Positions 39,693 to 51,450 of a DNA stretch of 64,000 nucleotides are shown here, one piece after another. The notes under the pieces are model-generated. The model worked only from the letters and a program-made list of their open reading frames with translations, searched no databases and was not told the DNA's origin. The position numbers were made by a program, and so were the translations under genes. The DNA comes from Mycolicibacterium litorale (lineage in GTDB: Bacteria; Actinomycetota; Actinomycetes; Mycobacteriales; Mycobacteriaceae): NCBI RefSeq assembly GCF_010731695.1, contig NZ_AP022586.1, forward strand, positions 2,480,001 through 2,544,000. The letters are read 5' to 3'. Position 1 is the stretch's first letter; every line of letters starts with the position of its first letter.

Positions 39693-39988
39693 TCGGGCTC
39701 CCCCAGGATGCGCGGGACGGCGAAGCGCCCGTCGACCGCCTTCGGCGCGGCGTCCAGCGCCTCGTCCTGGGTGAGGCCGGGCACCACCACGTCGGGGCGC
39801 ATGACGTTGACGTCGGTCAGCGGGTTGCCGGTCGGCTTCACCCCGGTGACGTCGACGGACTGGATCGCGCTGACGTGGCCCAGGATGGCGTCCAACTGGC
39901 CGGCGAAGCTGTCGAGTTCATCGTCGCTCAGCGCCAGGCGGGCCAGTCGGGCCAGGTGGGCCACCTCGTCTCGGGAGATCTGTGACAC
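39689..39988 (-). CDS. gatC: Asp/Glu-tRNA amidotransferase subunit C
   Basis: 99-residue small subunit that wraps around Gat[33 protein letters not shown]...[40 protein letters not shown]. The start is GTG 39988, giving the length of the M. tuberculosis protein, 8 bases after a TAGGCT -10 hexamer (40002-39997); a GTG two codons upstream is only 2 bases from that hexamer and unlikely. Overlaps gatA by 4 bases. Confidence 0.93.
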   Translation of the reverse strand: MSQISRDEVAHLARLARLALSDDELDSFAGQLDAILGHVSAIQSVDVTGVKPTGNPLTDVNVMRPDVVVPGLTQDEALDAAPKAVDGRFAVPRILGEPE

Positions 39989-40069
39989 GACCACGCAGCC
40001 TAGTCGTGCGGCCCGGCGGCGGTTCTCCCGAGTCGCCTCCCCGCCGGTCGCCGTGGGACAGTGGTCGCC

Positions 40070-40726
40070 GTGCCTTCCTACCTGCTACGGGTCGAACTCG
40101 AGGACCGGCCCGGCCGCCTCGGCTCGCTGGCCGTGGCACTGGGCTCGGTGGGCGCCGACATCCTGTCCCTCGACGTCGTCGAGCGGGGCGCCGGATACGC
40201 CGTGGACGATCTGGTCGTCGAACTGCCCGTCGGTGCGATGCCCGACGCGATCATCACCGCGGCCGAAAGCCTCACGGGCGTCTACGTCGACACCATCCGG
40301 CCGCACACCGGACTGCTCGAGGCGCACCGCGAACTGGAGTTGATCGACCACATCGCCGCGGCCCGCAGGGCGGCGCGCCTGCAGGTGCTCGCCGACGAGG
40401 CGCCGCGGATACTGCGGGTCGGCTGGTGCACCGTGGTGCGTCTCACGGAGTCCGGGATCCAGCGCATCGTGGGCAGTCCCGGCGCGCCCGAGACCCAGGC
40501 CGAGTCGGCGCCGTGGCTACCACTGACGCACGCCGAGGCGCTCGACGCGACCGAGGACTGGGTGCCGCAGGTGTGGCGCGACATGGACACGACGCTGGCC
40601 GCCGCCCCGCTGGGCGACCCCGGAACCGCGGTGGTGCTGGGCCGCCCCGGCGGACCGGCCTTCCGGCCCTCGGAGGTCGCCCGGCTGGGCTACCTCGCCG
40701 GCATCGTGACGACGATATTGAAATAG
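40070..40726 (+). CDS. ACT-domain protein (Rv3013 type)
   Basis: 218 residues. The N-terminal ACT domain ([39 protein letters not shown]) is of the amino-acid-sensing type. A second region ([47 protein letters not shown]) precedes a C-terminal GNAT-like or unique tail. Divergent from gatCA as in M. tuberculosis. Ligand and partner unknown; a role in sensing amino acids for the neighbouring tRNA or branched-chain genes is speculation. GTG 40070 rather than 40061 gives PSYLL at the N-terminus as in homologues. Confidence 0.85.
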   Translation: MPSYLLRVELEDRPGRLGSLAVALGSVGADILSLDVVERGAGYAVDDLVVELPVGAMPDAIITAAESLTGVYVDTIRPHTGLLEAHRELELIDHIAAARRAARLQVLADEAPRILRVGWCTVVRLTESGIQRIVGSPGAPETQAESAPWLPLTHAEALDATEDWVPQVWRDMDTTLAAAPLGDPGTAVVLGRPGGPAFRPSEVARLGYLAGIVTTILK

Positions 40727-40742
40727 GGCCCTGCGGTGAGCT

Positions 40743-40997
40743 CTAGCCGCTCGCGGGCACCGGATAGCGGTCGTTGACGTCGGCGTTGGTGTCCTTGCGG
40801 GCGCAGTGGGCGCAGCAGAAGATCGCCTCTTCGGTCTCGATGCCGTGTCCGAGGATCCGGCATCCGCAGTGGGCGCATTCGGGCGCCAGCTGGGCCGCCG
40901 CGCACTCGATGCTGTCGAACGTCGCGCTGCGTCCGTCGGCCCACGTCACGGTGAACGCCTTGTCGTAGTGGTTGCCGCAGGTATCGCAGGTCGCCAT
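40743..40997 (-). CDS. Small cysteine-rich metal-binding protein (prokaryotic metallothionein-like)
   Basis: 84 residues with nine cysteines: CDTC (4-7), C32, CAHCGC (41-46) and CCAHC (61-65), plus histidines at 43 and 64. The order CxxC...SxxCAA...CxxCGC...FCCxHC suggests one or two zinc or copper sites of a TRASH/zinc-ribbon kind. It may store metal or sense it. ATG 40997 has GGGAGGA upstream. It stands alone, convergent with the ACT gene (16 bases) and divergent from the hemerythrin. Confidence 0.8.
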   Translation of the reverse strand: MATCDTCGNHYDKAFTVTWADGRSATFDSIECAAAQLAPECAHCGCRILGHGIETEEAIFCCAHCARKDTNADVNDRYPVPASG

Positions 40998-41173
40998 GAA
41001 AATCCTCCCTTGGTCGTGATGACCGTCGATCTTCGTGACCATCTGGGTTCCCGCGCGGCCGCCCACCAAACCCCGCCGCGCCGTTTCACCCCTGCGCGAC
41101 ACGGGTATTGGAGGGGCCGGCGCCCAGCCCACTGCGCCGTCCCCGTTCCACCGACATGCGGAGGTTTTCTCGC

Positions 41174-41737
41174 GTGGCTCAAAAGCCGATCACCACCGGT
41201 CAGGACGTCGTCGACTACCTCGAGGCGCAACACGAAGCGATCCGGCAGCTGTTCGTCGAAACCCTCGACGCCGCCGACGCCGACACCAAACGTGAGGCGT
41301 TCACCCGGCTGCGGACGATGCTCGCCGTCCACGAGACGGCCGAAGAGATGATGGTGCACCCCCGGGTGCGCCGCAAGATCGAAGGCGCAGGTGCCGTCGT
41401 CGACGCGCGGCTCGCCGAGGAGCACGACTCGAAGGTCGCGCTGTCCGAACTCGAGAAGCTCGACATCGACACCGCCGAGTTCACCAAGGGACTCATCCAT
41501 CTGCAGGCGGCCGTGCTCGAGCACGCCCAGAAGGAGGAGGCCGAGGAGTTCCCGCTGCTCACAGAGCATCTCGACGCCGAGGAGCTGCAGCGCCTCGCCG
41601 TGGCGGTCCAGGTCGCCGAACGCATCGCGCCGACGCATCCGCACGCCGGCGTGGAATCCGCGGCAGCGAACTTCGCGCTCGGCCCGTTCGCGTCGCTGAT
41701 CGACCGGGCGCGCGACGCGCTGCGCGGCGCCGCCTAG
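41174..41737 (+). CDS. Hemerythrin HHE-domain protein
   Basis: 187 residues, helical bundle. Candidate iron ligands are His in EAQHEAIRQLF, His in LAVHETAEEMMVHPRV, His/Glu in LAEEHDSKVALSELE and His/Glu in LEHAQKEEAEEFPLL, the HHE pattern for a di-iron oxygen-binding site. Roles of relatives include O2, NO or peroxide sensing or scavenging. GTG 41174 was chosen because GGAGG lies 9 bases upstream (41160-41164); an earlier ATG (41156) precedes that site. Followed by a hairpin and the DUF4178 operon. Confidence 0.88.
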   Translation: MAQKPITTGQDVVDYLEAQHEAIRQLFVETLDAADADTKREAFTRLRTMLAVHETAEEMMVHPRVRRKIEGAGAVVDARLAEEHDSKVALSELEKLDIDTAEFTKGLIHLQAAVLEHAQKEEAEEFPLLTEHLDAEELQRLAVAVQVAERIAPTHPHAGVESAAANFALGPFASLIDRARDALRGAA

Positions 41738-41761
41738 GCGGTCCGCCCGAAAATCGCGCCG

Positions 41762-41824
41762 AGCCTTCCGGGCGGCGGCTGTTACGGTCGCATGGAGACC
41801 GACGACTCCGCCCCCCGGAAGGCT
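41762..41824 (+). promoter_or_regulatory. Hairpin sequestering the ribosome site of the DUF4178 operon
   Basis: AGCCTTCCGGGCGGCGG (41762-41778) pairs with 41808-41824 over 17 bases with one mismatch and is followed by TTTT. The right arm contains GGAAGG (41817-41822), the only Shine-Dalgarno sequence for the GTG at 41830. The stem would thus either end transcription from the hemerythrin gene or block translation of the operon. Confidence 0.6.
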
Positions 41825-41845
41825 TTTGCGTGGGAACGTTCCTGA
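41792..41845 (+). CDS. Possible 17-codon upstream frame overlapping the DUF4178 start
   Basis: ATG 41792 begins METDDSAPRKAFAWERS and stops at 41845, inside the DUF4178 gene in another frame. It crosses the right arm of the hairpin, so its translation could open that stem. It has no clear ribosome site; conservation is unknown. Confidence 0.25.
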   Translation: METDDSAPRKAFAWERS

Positions 41846-42438
41846 TCGTGCTGGCCATCGCGCTGTTCGCCGGCGCCGTCATCGCCCTTGTCCTGGCGAT
41901 GAAACGGTCGAAGAAGCAGACGCCTCAGGCGCAGCGCACCGATCCATTGAAGTTCGACAGCCCACAGCAGTTCGGGCCCCGTCAACTGGGGCCGGGCGCC
42001 ATCGTCAGCTACGGCGGCGTCGATTACGTCGTGCGCGGTTCGGTGACGCTTCGCCAGGGTCCGTTCGTCTGGTGGGAGCACCTGCTCGAAGGCGGCAGCG
42101 AGCCGCTGTGGTTCAGCGTCGAGGAGGACGAGGGGCGCCTCGAGCTCGCGATGTGGACGCGCCGGCCCGATCTGCAACTGCAGCCGGGAGGCCCCCAGGT
42201 CGTCGACGGTGTCGGCTTCGTCGAGACCGAACACGGCGCCGCCTCGTACACGACCGAGGGCACCACCGGCCTGCCCGCCGGCGGCGACATGGAGTTCGTC
42301 GACTACGCCAACAGCGCCGGTGACACGTTCCTGGGTTTCGAGCGGTGGGCGCCGTCGATGCCGTGGGAGGTGTCCATCGGCCGCACGGTGCTGCCGGGCG
42401 AGCTCACCGTCTATCCGGCTCCTCCGGCCGGCTCCTAG
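41830..42438 (+). CDS. DUF4178 protein with N-terminal membrane anchor
   Basis: 202 residues. One N-terminal helix (TFLIVLAIALFAGAVIALVLAMKR) with positive residues after it places the rest in the cytosol. The DUF4178 domain follows: LGPGAIVSYGGVDYVVRGSVTLRQGPFVWWEHLLEGGSEPLWFSVEED, a beta-rich barrel-like repeat. First gene of a five-gene operon (DUF4178-DUF2617-DUF4247-DUF350-SpeE-like). Function unknown. Translation is probably controlled by the hairpin just upstream. GTG start 7 bases after GGAAGG. Confidence 0.82.
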   Translation: MGTFLIVLAIALFAGAVIALVLAMKRSKKQTPQAQRTDPLKFDSPQQFGPRQLGPGAIVSYGGVDYVVRGSVTLRQGPFVWWEHLLEGGSEPLWFSVEEDEGRLELAMWTRRPDLQLQPGGPQVVDGVGFVETEHGAASYTTEGTTGLPAGGDMEFVDYANSAGDTFLGFERWAPSMPWEVSIGRTVLPGELTVYPAPPAGS

Positions 42439-42448
42439 AGGCGGCGCC

Positions 42449-42952
42449 TTGCCGTTCCATGAACTCGCCGTGGCGCCCGCCGACGTCGACGGTGCGGCGC
42501 TCGGGCTGGCCCTCAACGCCCCGGCCCCGACCCCGCTGGCCAGCATCGAGCTGGCACACCACCGCGCGGGCACACTGGTCCTGGGTGTGCTCGGCGCCTC
42601 CCACGTCGTCACCGTCGACCACCCGGACGGCCGGTTCAGTGAAGAGGTGTCGTGCTCGGCGCACGTCCACGGCCGCGCCCTCCCCGGGCGCCATGATGCG
42701 TCCGGATACCGCTTCCACAGCGAGACAACCCATTGCGACACAGCACATTTCGCAGCACTGGCAGCTCAGCTGCACGAACGCTGCCTCACCGATCGTGACA
42801 CCCTCGGCGGCCGCTTTCCCGGTGACGACGCGGCGCTGACCGTCCTGCGCGCATGCCCCGACGGGCCGGGGTGGCGGTGGGAGACGTGGCACCTCTACCC
42901 CGCGGCCGACGGCGGGACCGCGGTGTACACGAGCAGCCGGTGGCGCCCGTGA
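42449..42952 (+). CDS. DUF2617 protein
   Basis: 167 soluble residues: [59 protein letters not shown] and a C-terminal [24 protein letters not shown]. The start is probably TTG 42449 ([15 protein letters not shown]), with AGAGGCGG upstream; a later GTG would remove part of the conserved start. It is 10 bases after DUF4178 and overlaps the next gene by 4 bases. Function unknown. Confidence 0.78.
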   Translation: MPFHELAVAPADVDGAALGLALNAPAPTPLASIELAHHRAGTLVLGVLGASHVVTVDHPDGRFSEEVSCSAHVHGRALPGRHDASGYRFHSETTHCDTAHFAALAAQLHERCLTDRDTLGGRFPGDDAALTVLRACPDGPGWRWETWHLYPAADGGTAVYTSSRWRP

Positions 42953-43380
42953 CCCGCACCGGCCTGTTCATTCTGTCCGGCGTCCTCGCCGTCGGCGGCG
43001 TGATCTGCCTGCTGCTCGGAATGTCGTTGATGGGCGGCAACATCCGCGACCACGTCGCCGACAACTACGCGCAGTACGCCCGCGACCGCGACGGCACCGA
43101 CTACACGTGCAGCGGATCCCCGAGCGCGGTGGCCGACTCACTGGCCGCCCAGGTCCCTCCCGAAGCGCGGATGACCGACCGCGGTTCGACGTACCTGCGC
43201 TACGACGACGAGATCGTGATCGTCGGCCCGGACGGCACCCGCCCCTGCACCATCCGCGTGGAGGATCTGGGCGCCCGCTACAGCTCCGGCGGGTTCATCT
43301 TCCTCGGTCCCGGCTTCTTCCCCGGCTCACCGGCTGGTGGGTCGGGTGGCAGCCCCGGCGGTCCCGACGGTTCGAAGTGA
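42949..43380 (+). CDS. DUF4247 protein, single-pass membrane
   Basis: 143 residues. One N-terminal helix ([26 protein letters not shown]), then an outside-facing domain with two cysteines (DYTCSGSP and RPCTIRVED) that may form a disulfide, and a flexible Gly/Pro tail ([16 protein letters not shown]). GTG start overlaps the DUF2617 stop (GTGA). Function unknown. Confidence 0.78.
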   Translation: MTRTGLFILSGVLAVGGVICLLLGMSLMGGNIRDHVADNYAQYARDRDGTDYTCSGSPSAVADSLAAQVPPEARMTDRGSTYLRYDDEIVIVGPDGTRPCTIRVEDLGARYSSGGFIFLGPGFFPGSPAGGSGGSPGGPDGSK

Positions 43381-43403
43381 CACCCCCGACGAAGGAGAAT
43401 CCG

Positions 43404-43855
43404 ATGTACCTGGCCGTCGAGTTCGGCACCATCAGCGGTGAGAGCCTCGCCCAGAACGTGGTGGCCGCAACCCTGTACTTCGTGGTCGGAGCGCTCGTCC
43501 TGGCCGCGGGGTTCGCGCTGGTCGACCTGCTGACCCCGGGCAACCTGCGCACGTTGGTGTTCGTCGAGTACCGGCCCAACGCGGTGGCCGTCGCCTCCGG
43601 CATGTACGCCGCACTGGCCCTCGTCGTCGTCAGCGCGATCATCGCGAGTTCCAACGAACTCGCCCAGGGGCTGGTCGACGCCGCGGTCTACGGCATCGTC
43701 GGGGTGGTACTGCAGGGGGTGGCGCTGGTCGTACTCGAAGTCCTGGTGCCGGGACGCTTCCGGGACCTGATCGAGGCGGAGCGCCTGCACCCGTCGGCGA
43801 TCGCGACGGCCGTCGTGCTGCTGGCGGTGGGAGGGGTGAACGCCGCCGCCCTGTC

Positions 43856-43859
<4 letters not shown>
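43404..43859 (+). CDS. DUF350 membrane protein
   Basis: 151 residues with four helices in two pairs: [73 protein letters not shown] and [20 protein letters not shown], the DUF350 duplicated fold. ATG 43404 has GAAGGAG upstream. Its stop overlaps the SpeE-like gene (ATGA). Relatives occur beside envelope-stress and polyamine-related genes; role unknown. Confidence 0.83.
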
Positions 43860-47529
<3,670 letters not shown>

Positions 47530-47554
47530 CTATCGAAGCGGGCCGACAAAGATT

Positions 47555-47560
47555 TAGCCT
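47555..47560 (+). promoter_or_regulatory. -10 element for leaderless YjbR-like transcript
   Basis: TAGCCT lies 6 bases before the GTG at 47567, without a ribosome site. Confidence 0.45.
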
Positions 47561-47566
47561 GACGTC

Positions 47567-47962
47567 GTGCCGCATCCGATCATGTTCCGCGACGACGACC
47601 CGGGCCTGGCAGAGGTGCGCGAGATCGCGCTGGGCTTCCCGGAAGCCGTCGAAAAGGTGTCGCATGGCCGACCGGGGTTCTTCGCGTCGAAGATGTTTGC
47701 GATGTACGGCGGCAGCACCAGGGAGAGCGGCTCGATGGCCACCGTGCCGCACTGCGTGATGATCAAGGTCGACGAGTCCGACCGCACCGCGCTGCGGGCC
47801 GACGACCGGTTCTTCGTCCCCGCCTACCTGGGGCCGTCGGGCTGGCTGGGGCTCGACTTCGACCGGGCCGAGGTGGATTGGACGGAGGTGCGCGAACTGG
47901 TCGACGCCTCCTACCGGCTGGTGGCCGCACGCCGGCTCGTCGACCAACTCGACGGAGTGTGA
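47567..47962 (+). CDS. MmcQ/YjbR-like protein
   Basis: 131 residues of the CyaY-like/YjbR fold: VREIALGFPEAVEKVSHGRPGFFASKMFAMYGG, CVMIKVDESDRTALRADDRFFVPAYLGPSGWLGLDFDRAEVDWTEVRELVDASYRL. Described as DNA-binding-like, but function unknown. GTG start is probably leaderless. Divergent from ligA and 37 bases before the FadD-type gene. Confidence 0.83.
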   Translation: MPHPIMFRDDDPGLAEVREIALGFPEAVEKVSHGRPGFFASKMFAMYGGSTRESGSMATVPHCVMIKVDESDRTALRADDRFFVPAYLGPSGWLGLDFDRAEVDWTEVRELVDASYRLVAARRLVDQLDGV

Positions 47963-47999
47963 CCGCGCTGGGCACCGCTCATGGTTCGATCGGGACACC

Positions 48000-49607
48000 A
48001 TGAGTTTCGCCAGCCCGTACCCCGCCGTCCAGATCCCATCGACCAGCGTCTACGACTACCTGTTCAGCGACGTCGGCGACACCGACTCGGCGCGGATCGC
48101 GCTGATCGACACCAGCTCGGGTGACCAGCTCACCTACGGCGAGATGCTCGCCCACATCGACGCCTTCGCCGGCGCGCTCGCCGACCGCGGCATCGGGGTG
48201 GGTGACGTGGTCGGCCTGCTCGCACCGAACAGTTCGGCGTTCGCGATCGCCTTCCACGGCATCCTGCGCTCCGGCGCGACGGCCACGACGATCAACGCGC
48301 TGTTCACCGCCAAGGACATCGCCAAACAGCTGACCGACTCGCAGGCCACGATGCTCGTCACCGTCACTCCGCTGCTGGCCCCGGCCGCCGAGGGTGCGGC
48401 CGCCGTCGGACTCGCCGACGACCGCATCGTCGTGCTCGACGGCCCGGGTGCGGTGGCCGACGGGCACCCCAACGCCGCCGACCTGATCGGTCCGGGGCTC
48501 CCACCACCCGAGGTAGATTTCGACCCGGCCACCCATCTGGCGGTGCTGCCGTACAGCTCGGGCACGACCGGCAACCCCAAGGGCGTCATGCTCACCCACC
48601 GCAACCTGGTGGCCAACGTCGCGCAGATCCGGCCCATCCAGGGCATGACGGCCGAGGACCGGATCCTCGCGGTGCTGCCGTTCTTCCACATCTACGGGAT
48701 GACGGTGCTCCTCAATGCGGCACTGCACGCCCGTGCGGCGCTGGTGATCATGCCGAGCTTCGACCTCGGCCGGTTCCTCGCCAACATCGCCGAACACAAG
48801 TGCACGTACGCGTTCATCGCGCCGCCGGTGGCCGTGGCCCTGGCCAAGCATCCGTTGATCGACGAGTACGACCTCTCGTCGCTGCGGGGCATCATGTCCG
48901 GGGCCGCGCCGCTCGACGCGGACCTCGGCCACGCGGTCGCCGAACGCCTGGGTTGCGCGGTGGTGCAGGGCTACGGGATGAGTGAGCTCAGCCCCGTCAG
49001 CCACGTCACGCCGTTCGACGGCGGGGTGGAGTTCGTCGGCACGGTGGCGCCGCTGGCGTCGAGCGGATGGACCGTGCCGAACTCGGAGAGCCGGATCACC
49101 GACCCGGAGACCGGCGCCGAGATCGACATCCCCACAAGCGGTTTGAGTGCGACCGGCGAGTTGTGGTTCCGCGGCCCGAACGTGATGGCCGGATACCTCA
49201 ACAACGAGAAGGCCACGCGGGAGACCATCGACGACGACGGCTGGCTGCACACCGGCGACCTCGCACAGGTCGACGAGCACGGCTGTGTCTACATCGTCGA
49301 CCGGCTCAAGGAGCTGATCAAGTACAAGGGCTACCAGGTGCCGCCCGCCGAACTCGAGGCCGTGCTGCTCTCGCACGACTCGATCGCCGACGCGGCGGTC
49401 ATCGGTGTCGTCGACACCGAATCCGGCGAAGAGGTGCCGAAGGCGTTCGTGGTGCGCCAGCCCGACGCGTCGCTGACCGAGGCCGAGGTCATGGAGTTCG
49501 TCGCGGGTCAGGTCGCGCCGTACAAGAAGGTCCGCAAGGTCGAGTTCATCGAGGCGATCCCGAAGTCGGCGTCGGGGAAGATCCTGCGCAAGGACCTGCG
49601 CCGCTGA
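48000..49607 (+). CDS. Acyl-CoA synthetase, 4-coumarate:CoA-ligase type
   Basis: Activates a carboxylic acid via an acyl-adenylate and transfers it to CoA. 535 residues. ANL motifs: A3 YSSGTTGNPKGVMLTH (~182-197), A5 YGMSELSPVSH, A7/A8 GWLHTGDLAQVDEHGCVYIVDRLKELIKYKGYQVPPAELE and A10 lysine in PKSASGKILRKDLRR. Closest in style to plant 4CL and mycobacterial FadD of medium-chain or aromatic acids; substrate not determinable. ATG 48000. Followed by the strong hairpin at 49621. Confidence 0.92.
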   Translation: MSFASPYPAVQIPSTSVYDYLFSDVGDTDSARIALIDTSSGDQLTYGEMLAHIDAFAGALADRGIGVGDVVGLLAPNSSAFAIAFHGILRSGATATTINALFTAKDIAKQLTDSQATMLVTVTPLLAPAAEGAAAVGLADDRIVVLDGPGAVADGHPNAADLIGPGLPPPEVDFDPATHLAVLPYSSGTTGNPKGVMLTHRNLVANVAQIRPIQGMTAEDRILAVLPFFHIYGMTVLLNAALHARAALVIMPSFDLGRFLANIAEHKCTYAFIAPPVAVALAKHPLIDEYDLSSLRGIMSGAAPLDADLGHAVAERLGCAVVQGYGMSELSPVSHVTPFDGGVEFVGTVAPLASSGWTVPNSESRITDPETGAEIDIPTSGLSATGELWFRGPNVMAGYLNNEKATRETIDDDGWLHTGDLAQVDEHGCVYIVDRLKELIKYKGYQVPPAELEAVLLSHDSIADAAVIGVVDTESGEEVPKAFVVRQPDASLTEAEVMEFVAGQVAPYKKVRKVEFIEAIPKSASGKILRKDLRR

Positions 49608-49620
49608 CCTGCCCCGCCCT

Positions 49621-49684
49621 GCGCCGAGACTGCTGGGAGATCGCCGTTTCGGCGGAATACGCGATCTCTGAGCAGTCTCGGCGC
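49621..49684. terminator. 24-base imperfect hairpin between the ligase and MetE-like genes
   Basis: The arms 49621-49644 and 49661-49684 are complementary except for two central bases (GCGCCGAGACTGCT...GAGATCGC), with a 16-base loop. It ends at the base before the MetE-like stop and begins 13 bases after the ligase stop, so it is a bidirectional terminator. Confidence 0.75.
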
Positions 49685-50695
49685 TCAGATGGCGTCGGGG
49701 TCCTCGGCGAACGCGTCGGCAGTCTTCTGCGTGAGTTCGACTGCGGTGCGGGCCCACTCCGGCGTGGCGGTGGCGAGCCCGCAGGCGGGGGTGACGCCGA
49801 TGCGCTCGCGCAGTACGGCGCGGGGGAATCCGAGGCGGTCGGTGAGCGACACCGCCGTGCCGGCGACCTGCTCGACCGACGGGCGGACCGCGGGCGGGGT
49901 GCCCGGCACCACCCCGAGCAGGACCGTACGACCCGACTCCACGAACTCGCCAATGCCGTCGAGGTCCTCGGCGGTCAGGGTGCCGGCATCCACGGCGATC
50001 GCCTGTAATGTGCTGCGCTGAAACAGTTTCCACGGCAGTCCGACAGCGCAGCTGTGCAGCGCCACCTCCCCGCCGACGCGCGCGGCGCATTCGTCGAGCA
50101 GCTGGGTGGCCACCGCCTCGTCGACGGGATGCACCGGGGTGAAGGCCGTCACCCCGGTGAGGCGGCCGGCCAGGGCGGCGGGCAGCAGCGGTTCGTCGAA
50201 CTGGGCGACGACGGGCGTGTCGAGCCGGCGCGCGACCTCGGCGCGGTGCAGGGCCATTCCCTCGGCCAGAGAGCCCGCGAGATCGCGGACGGCACCGCGG
50301 TCGGTCAGCGCGCGGTGCCCGCCGGGCAGCTCGAGTTCGGCGGCCAGCGTGATCGGCCCCGGCGCCTGGACCTTGACGGTGCGCCCCGATCCGCGCAGGC
50401 CTGCCTTCTCCCAGGCCTCCTCGAGCGCGTCGACGTCTTCGTCGAGCAGGCTCTTCGCGCGGCGCGCCGCCGAGCTGCGACCACTGGCGATGCGGTAGCC
50501 GCGGGGCACGATGTCGATACCGATGTCCACCAGCAGCGCCCCGGCGCGGCCGACCATGTCGGCGCCCACCCCACGCGACGGGAGTTCGACCAGGTGCGGC
50601 AGGGTGTGCAGCTCGCCGACCACCACTTCGGCGGCCTGCCGCGGGTTGTCTCCCGGCCAGGATCCGATGCCGGTCGCGGCGGCGTAAACAGTCAC
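49685..50695 (-). CDS. Cobalamin-independent methionine synthase-like protein (Rv3015c type)
   Basis: 336 residues, about the size of only the C-terminal half of MetE. GIGSWPGDNPRQAAEVVVGEL starts the barrel; zinc-ligand-like residues are in VALHSCAVGLPW and the late cysteine in IGVTPACGLAT. It lacks the N-terminal MetE domain and most folate-site motifs, so it probably transfers or cleaves methyl/thiol groups on a different substrate. The start is GTG 50695, 7 bases after TACTGT. Divergent from lpqA, as in M. tuberculosis. Confidence 0.82.
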   Translation of the reverse strand: MTVYAAATGIGSWPGDNPRQAAEVVVGELHTLPHLVELPSRGVGADMVGRAGALLVDIGIDIVPRGYRIASGRSSAARRAKSLLDEDVDALEEAWEKAGLRGSGRTVKVQAPGPITLAAELELPGGHRALTDRGAVRDLAGSLAEGMALHRAEVARRLDTPVVAQFDEPLLPAALAGRLTGVTAFTPVHPVDEAVATQLLDECAARVGGEVALHSCAVGLPWKLFQRSTLQAIAVDAGTLTAEDLDGIGEFVESGRTVLLGVVPGTPPAVRPSVEQVAGTAVSLTDRLGFPRAVLRERIGVTPACGLATATPEWARTAVELTQKTADAFAEDPDAI

Positions 50696-50747
50696 CCGGT
50701 GCACAGTATGCGACGCGGCTACGCTCGTCTCCAGGAAGGGGACGGCG

Positions 50748-51386
50748 ATGACCGCACAGGCCAGGGCGCTGCTTGCGGCCGTTGCGGCCATGCTGACCGC
50801 CGGGTGCGTGTCGGCGGTGGGCGGCACCGCGGTCCGGCCGGTGCCCGGCCTCGACGACGACTCCCGCTCCCCCGTCGACGTCGACACCGTGCTGCTCGAG
50901 ACGGCGCAGATGCAGGCGATCACCGGGGCCGGCGAGGCACTCACGATCATCCCCAGCATGGACGGCAAGATCCCGGTGGACATCGAGCCGCTGATGGAAC
51001 AGATGCCCGAGCAGTGCGCGTGGCTGTTCGCCGAATCGCAGACCTTCGGCGACGAGGTCGAGGAATTCCACAAGACGACGTTCCAGAACCCGCCCGACGG
51101 TGGCCTGATCTCCCAGGGCGCCGCCGGATACCGCGACGCACCGACGGCGCGCCGTGCCTTCGACGGGCTCGTTGCGCTGGTGGACGGCTGCGCCACAACG
51201 GATTACGGACCGGCGTACATCGGCGAATGGGCGATGACACCCGACGGGGTGCACACCCGCCCCGGCGACTGCGGTCGCGATTACCGCCTCAAATCGGCGG
51301 TCCTGGTGGAAGTGACGTTCTGCGCGTTCACCGAATCGGTGCCCGACATCGTGATGACGAACATCCTGGCGAAGGTGCCGGGATAG
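50748..51386 (+). CDS. lpqA: Sensor-domain lipoprotein LpqA
   Basis: 212 residues with lipobox LTAGC (Cys ~20), so it is exported and lipid-anchored. The mature part is a PknH_C-like sensor domain, with cysteines in PEQCAWLF, VDGCATTDYG, RPGDCGRDY and VTFCAFTESVPDIV expected to form two disulfides. The same domain is the outside part of kinase PknH; the ligand is unknown. ATG 50748 has GGAAGGGG upstream. Confidence 0.82.
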   Translation: MTAQARALLAAVAAMLTAGCVSAVGGTAVRPVPGLDDDSRSPVDVDTVLLETAQMQAITGAGEALTIIPSMDGKIPVDIEPLMEQMPEQCAWLFAESQTFGDEVEEFHKTTFQNPPDGGLISQGAAGYRDAPTARRAFDGLVALVDGCATTDYGPAYIGEWAMTPDGVHTRPGDCGRDYRLKSAVLVEVTFCAFTESVPDIVMTNILAKVPG

Positions 51387-51450
51387 CGGCGCGCCGGTCG
51401 CGCGAAACAGCATTCCCGGCTGTCAAGAGGTCTGGTTGACGACCAAGGCT

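Noticed and set aside
38160..40343. 727-codon plus-strand frame antisense to gatA and gatC
   Set aside because: Spans two convincing genes in antisense and runs into the ACT gene in the wrong frame; no domain.
42404..42892. Minus-strand frame antisense to DUF2617
   Set aside because: The plus-strand DUF2617 has conserved segments and operon context; the antisense frame has none.
49685..50695. Truncated metE pseudogene
   Set aside because: The length matches the Rv3015c-type family and the frame is intact from start to stop, so it is a distinct family rather than a broken MetE.
47979..51413. 1144-codon minus-strand frame antisense to the ligase and lpqA genes
   Set aside because: Covers several real genes on both strands; composition is that of a shadow frame.
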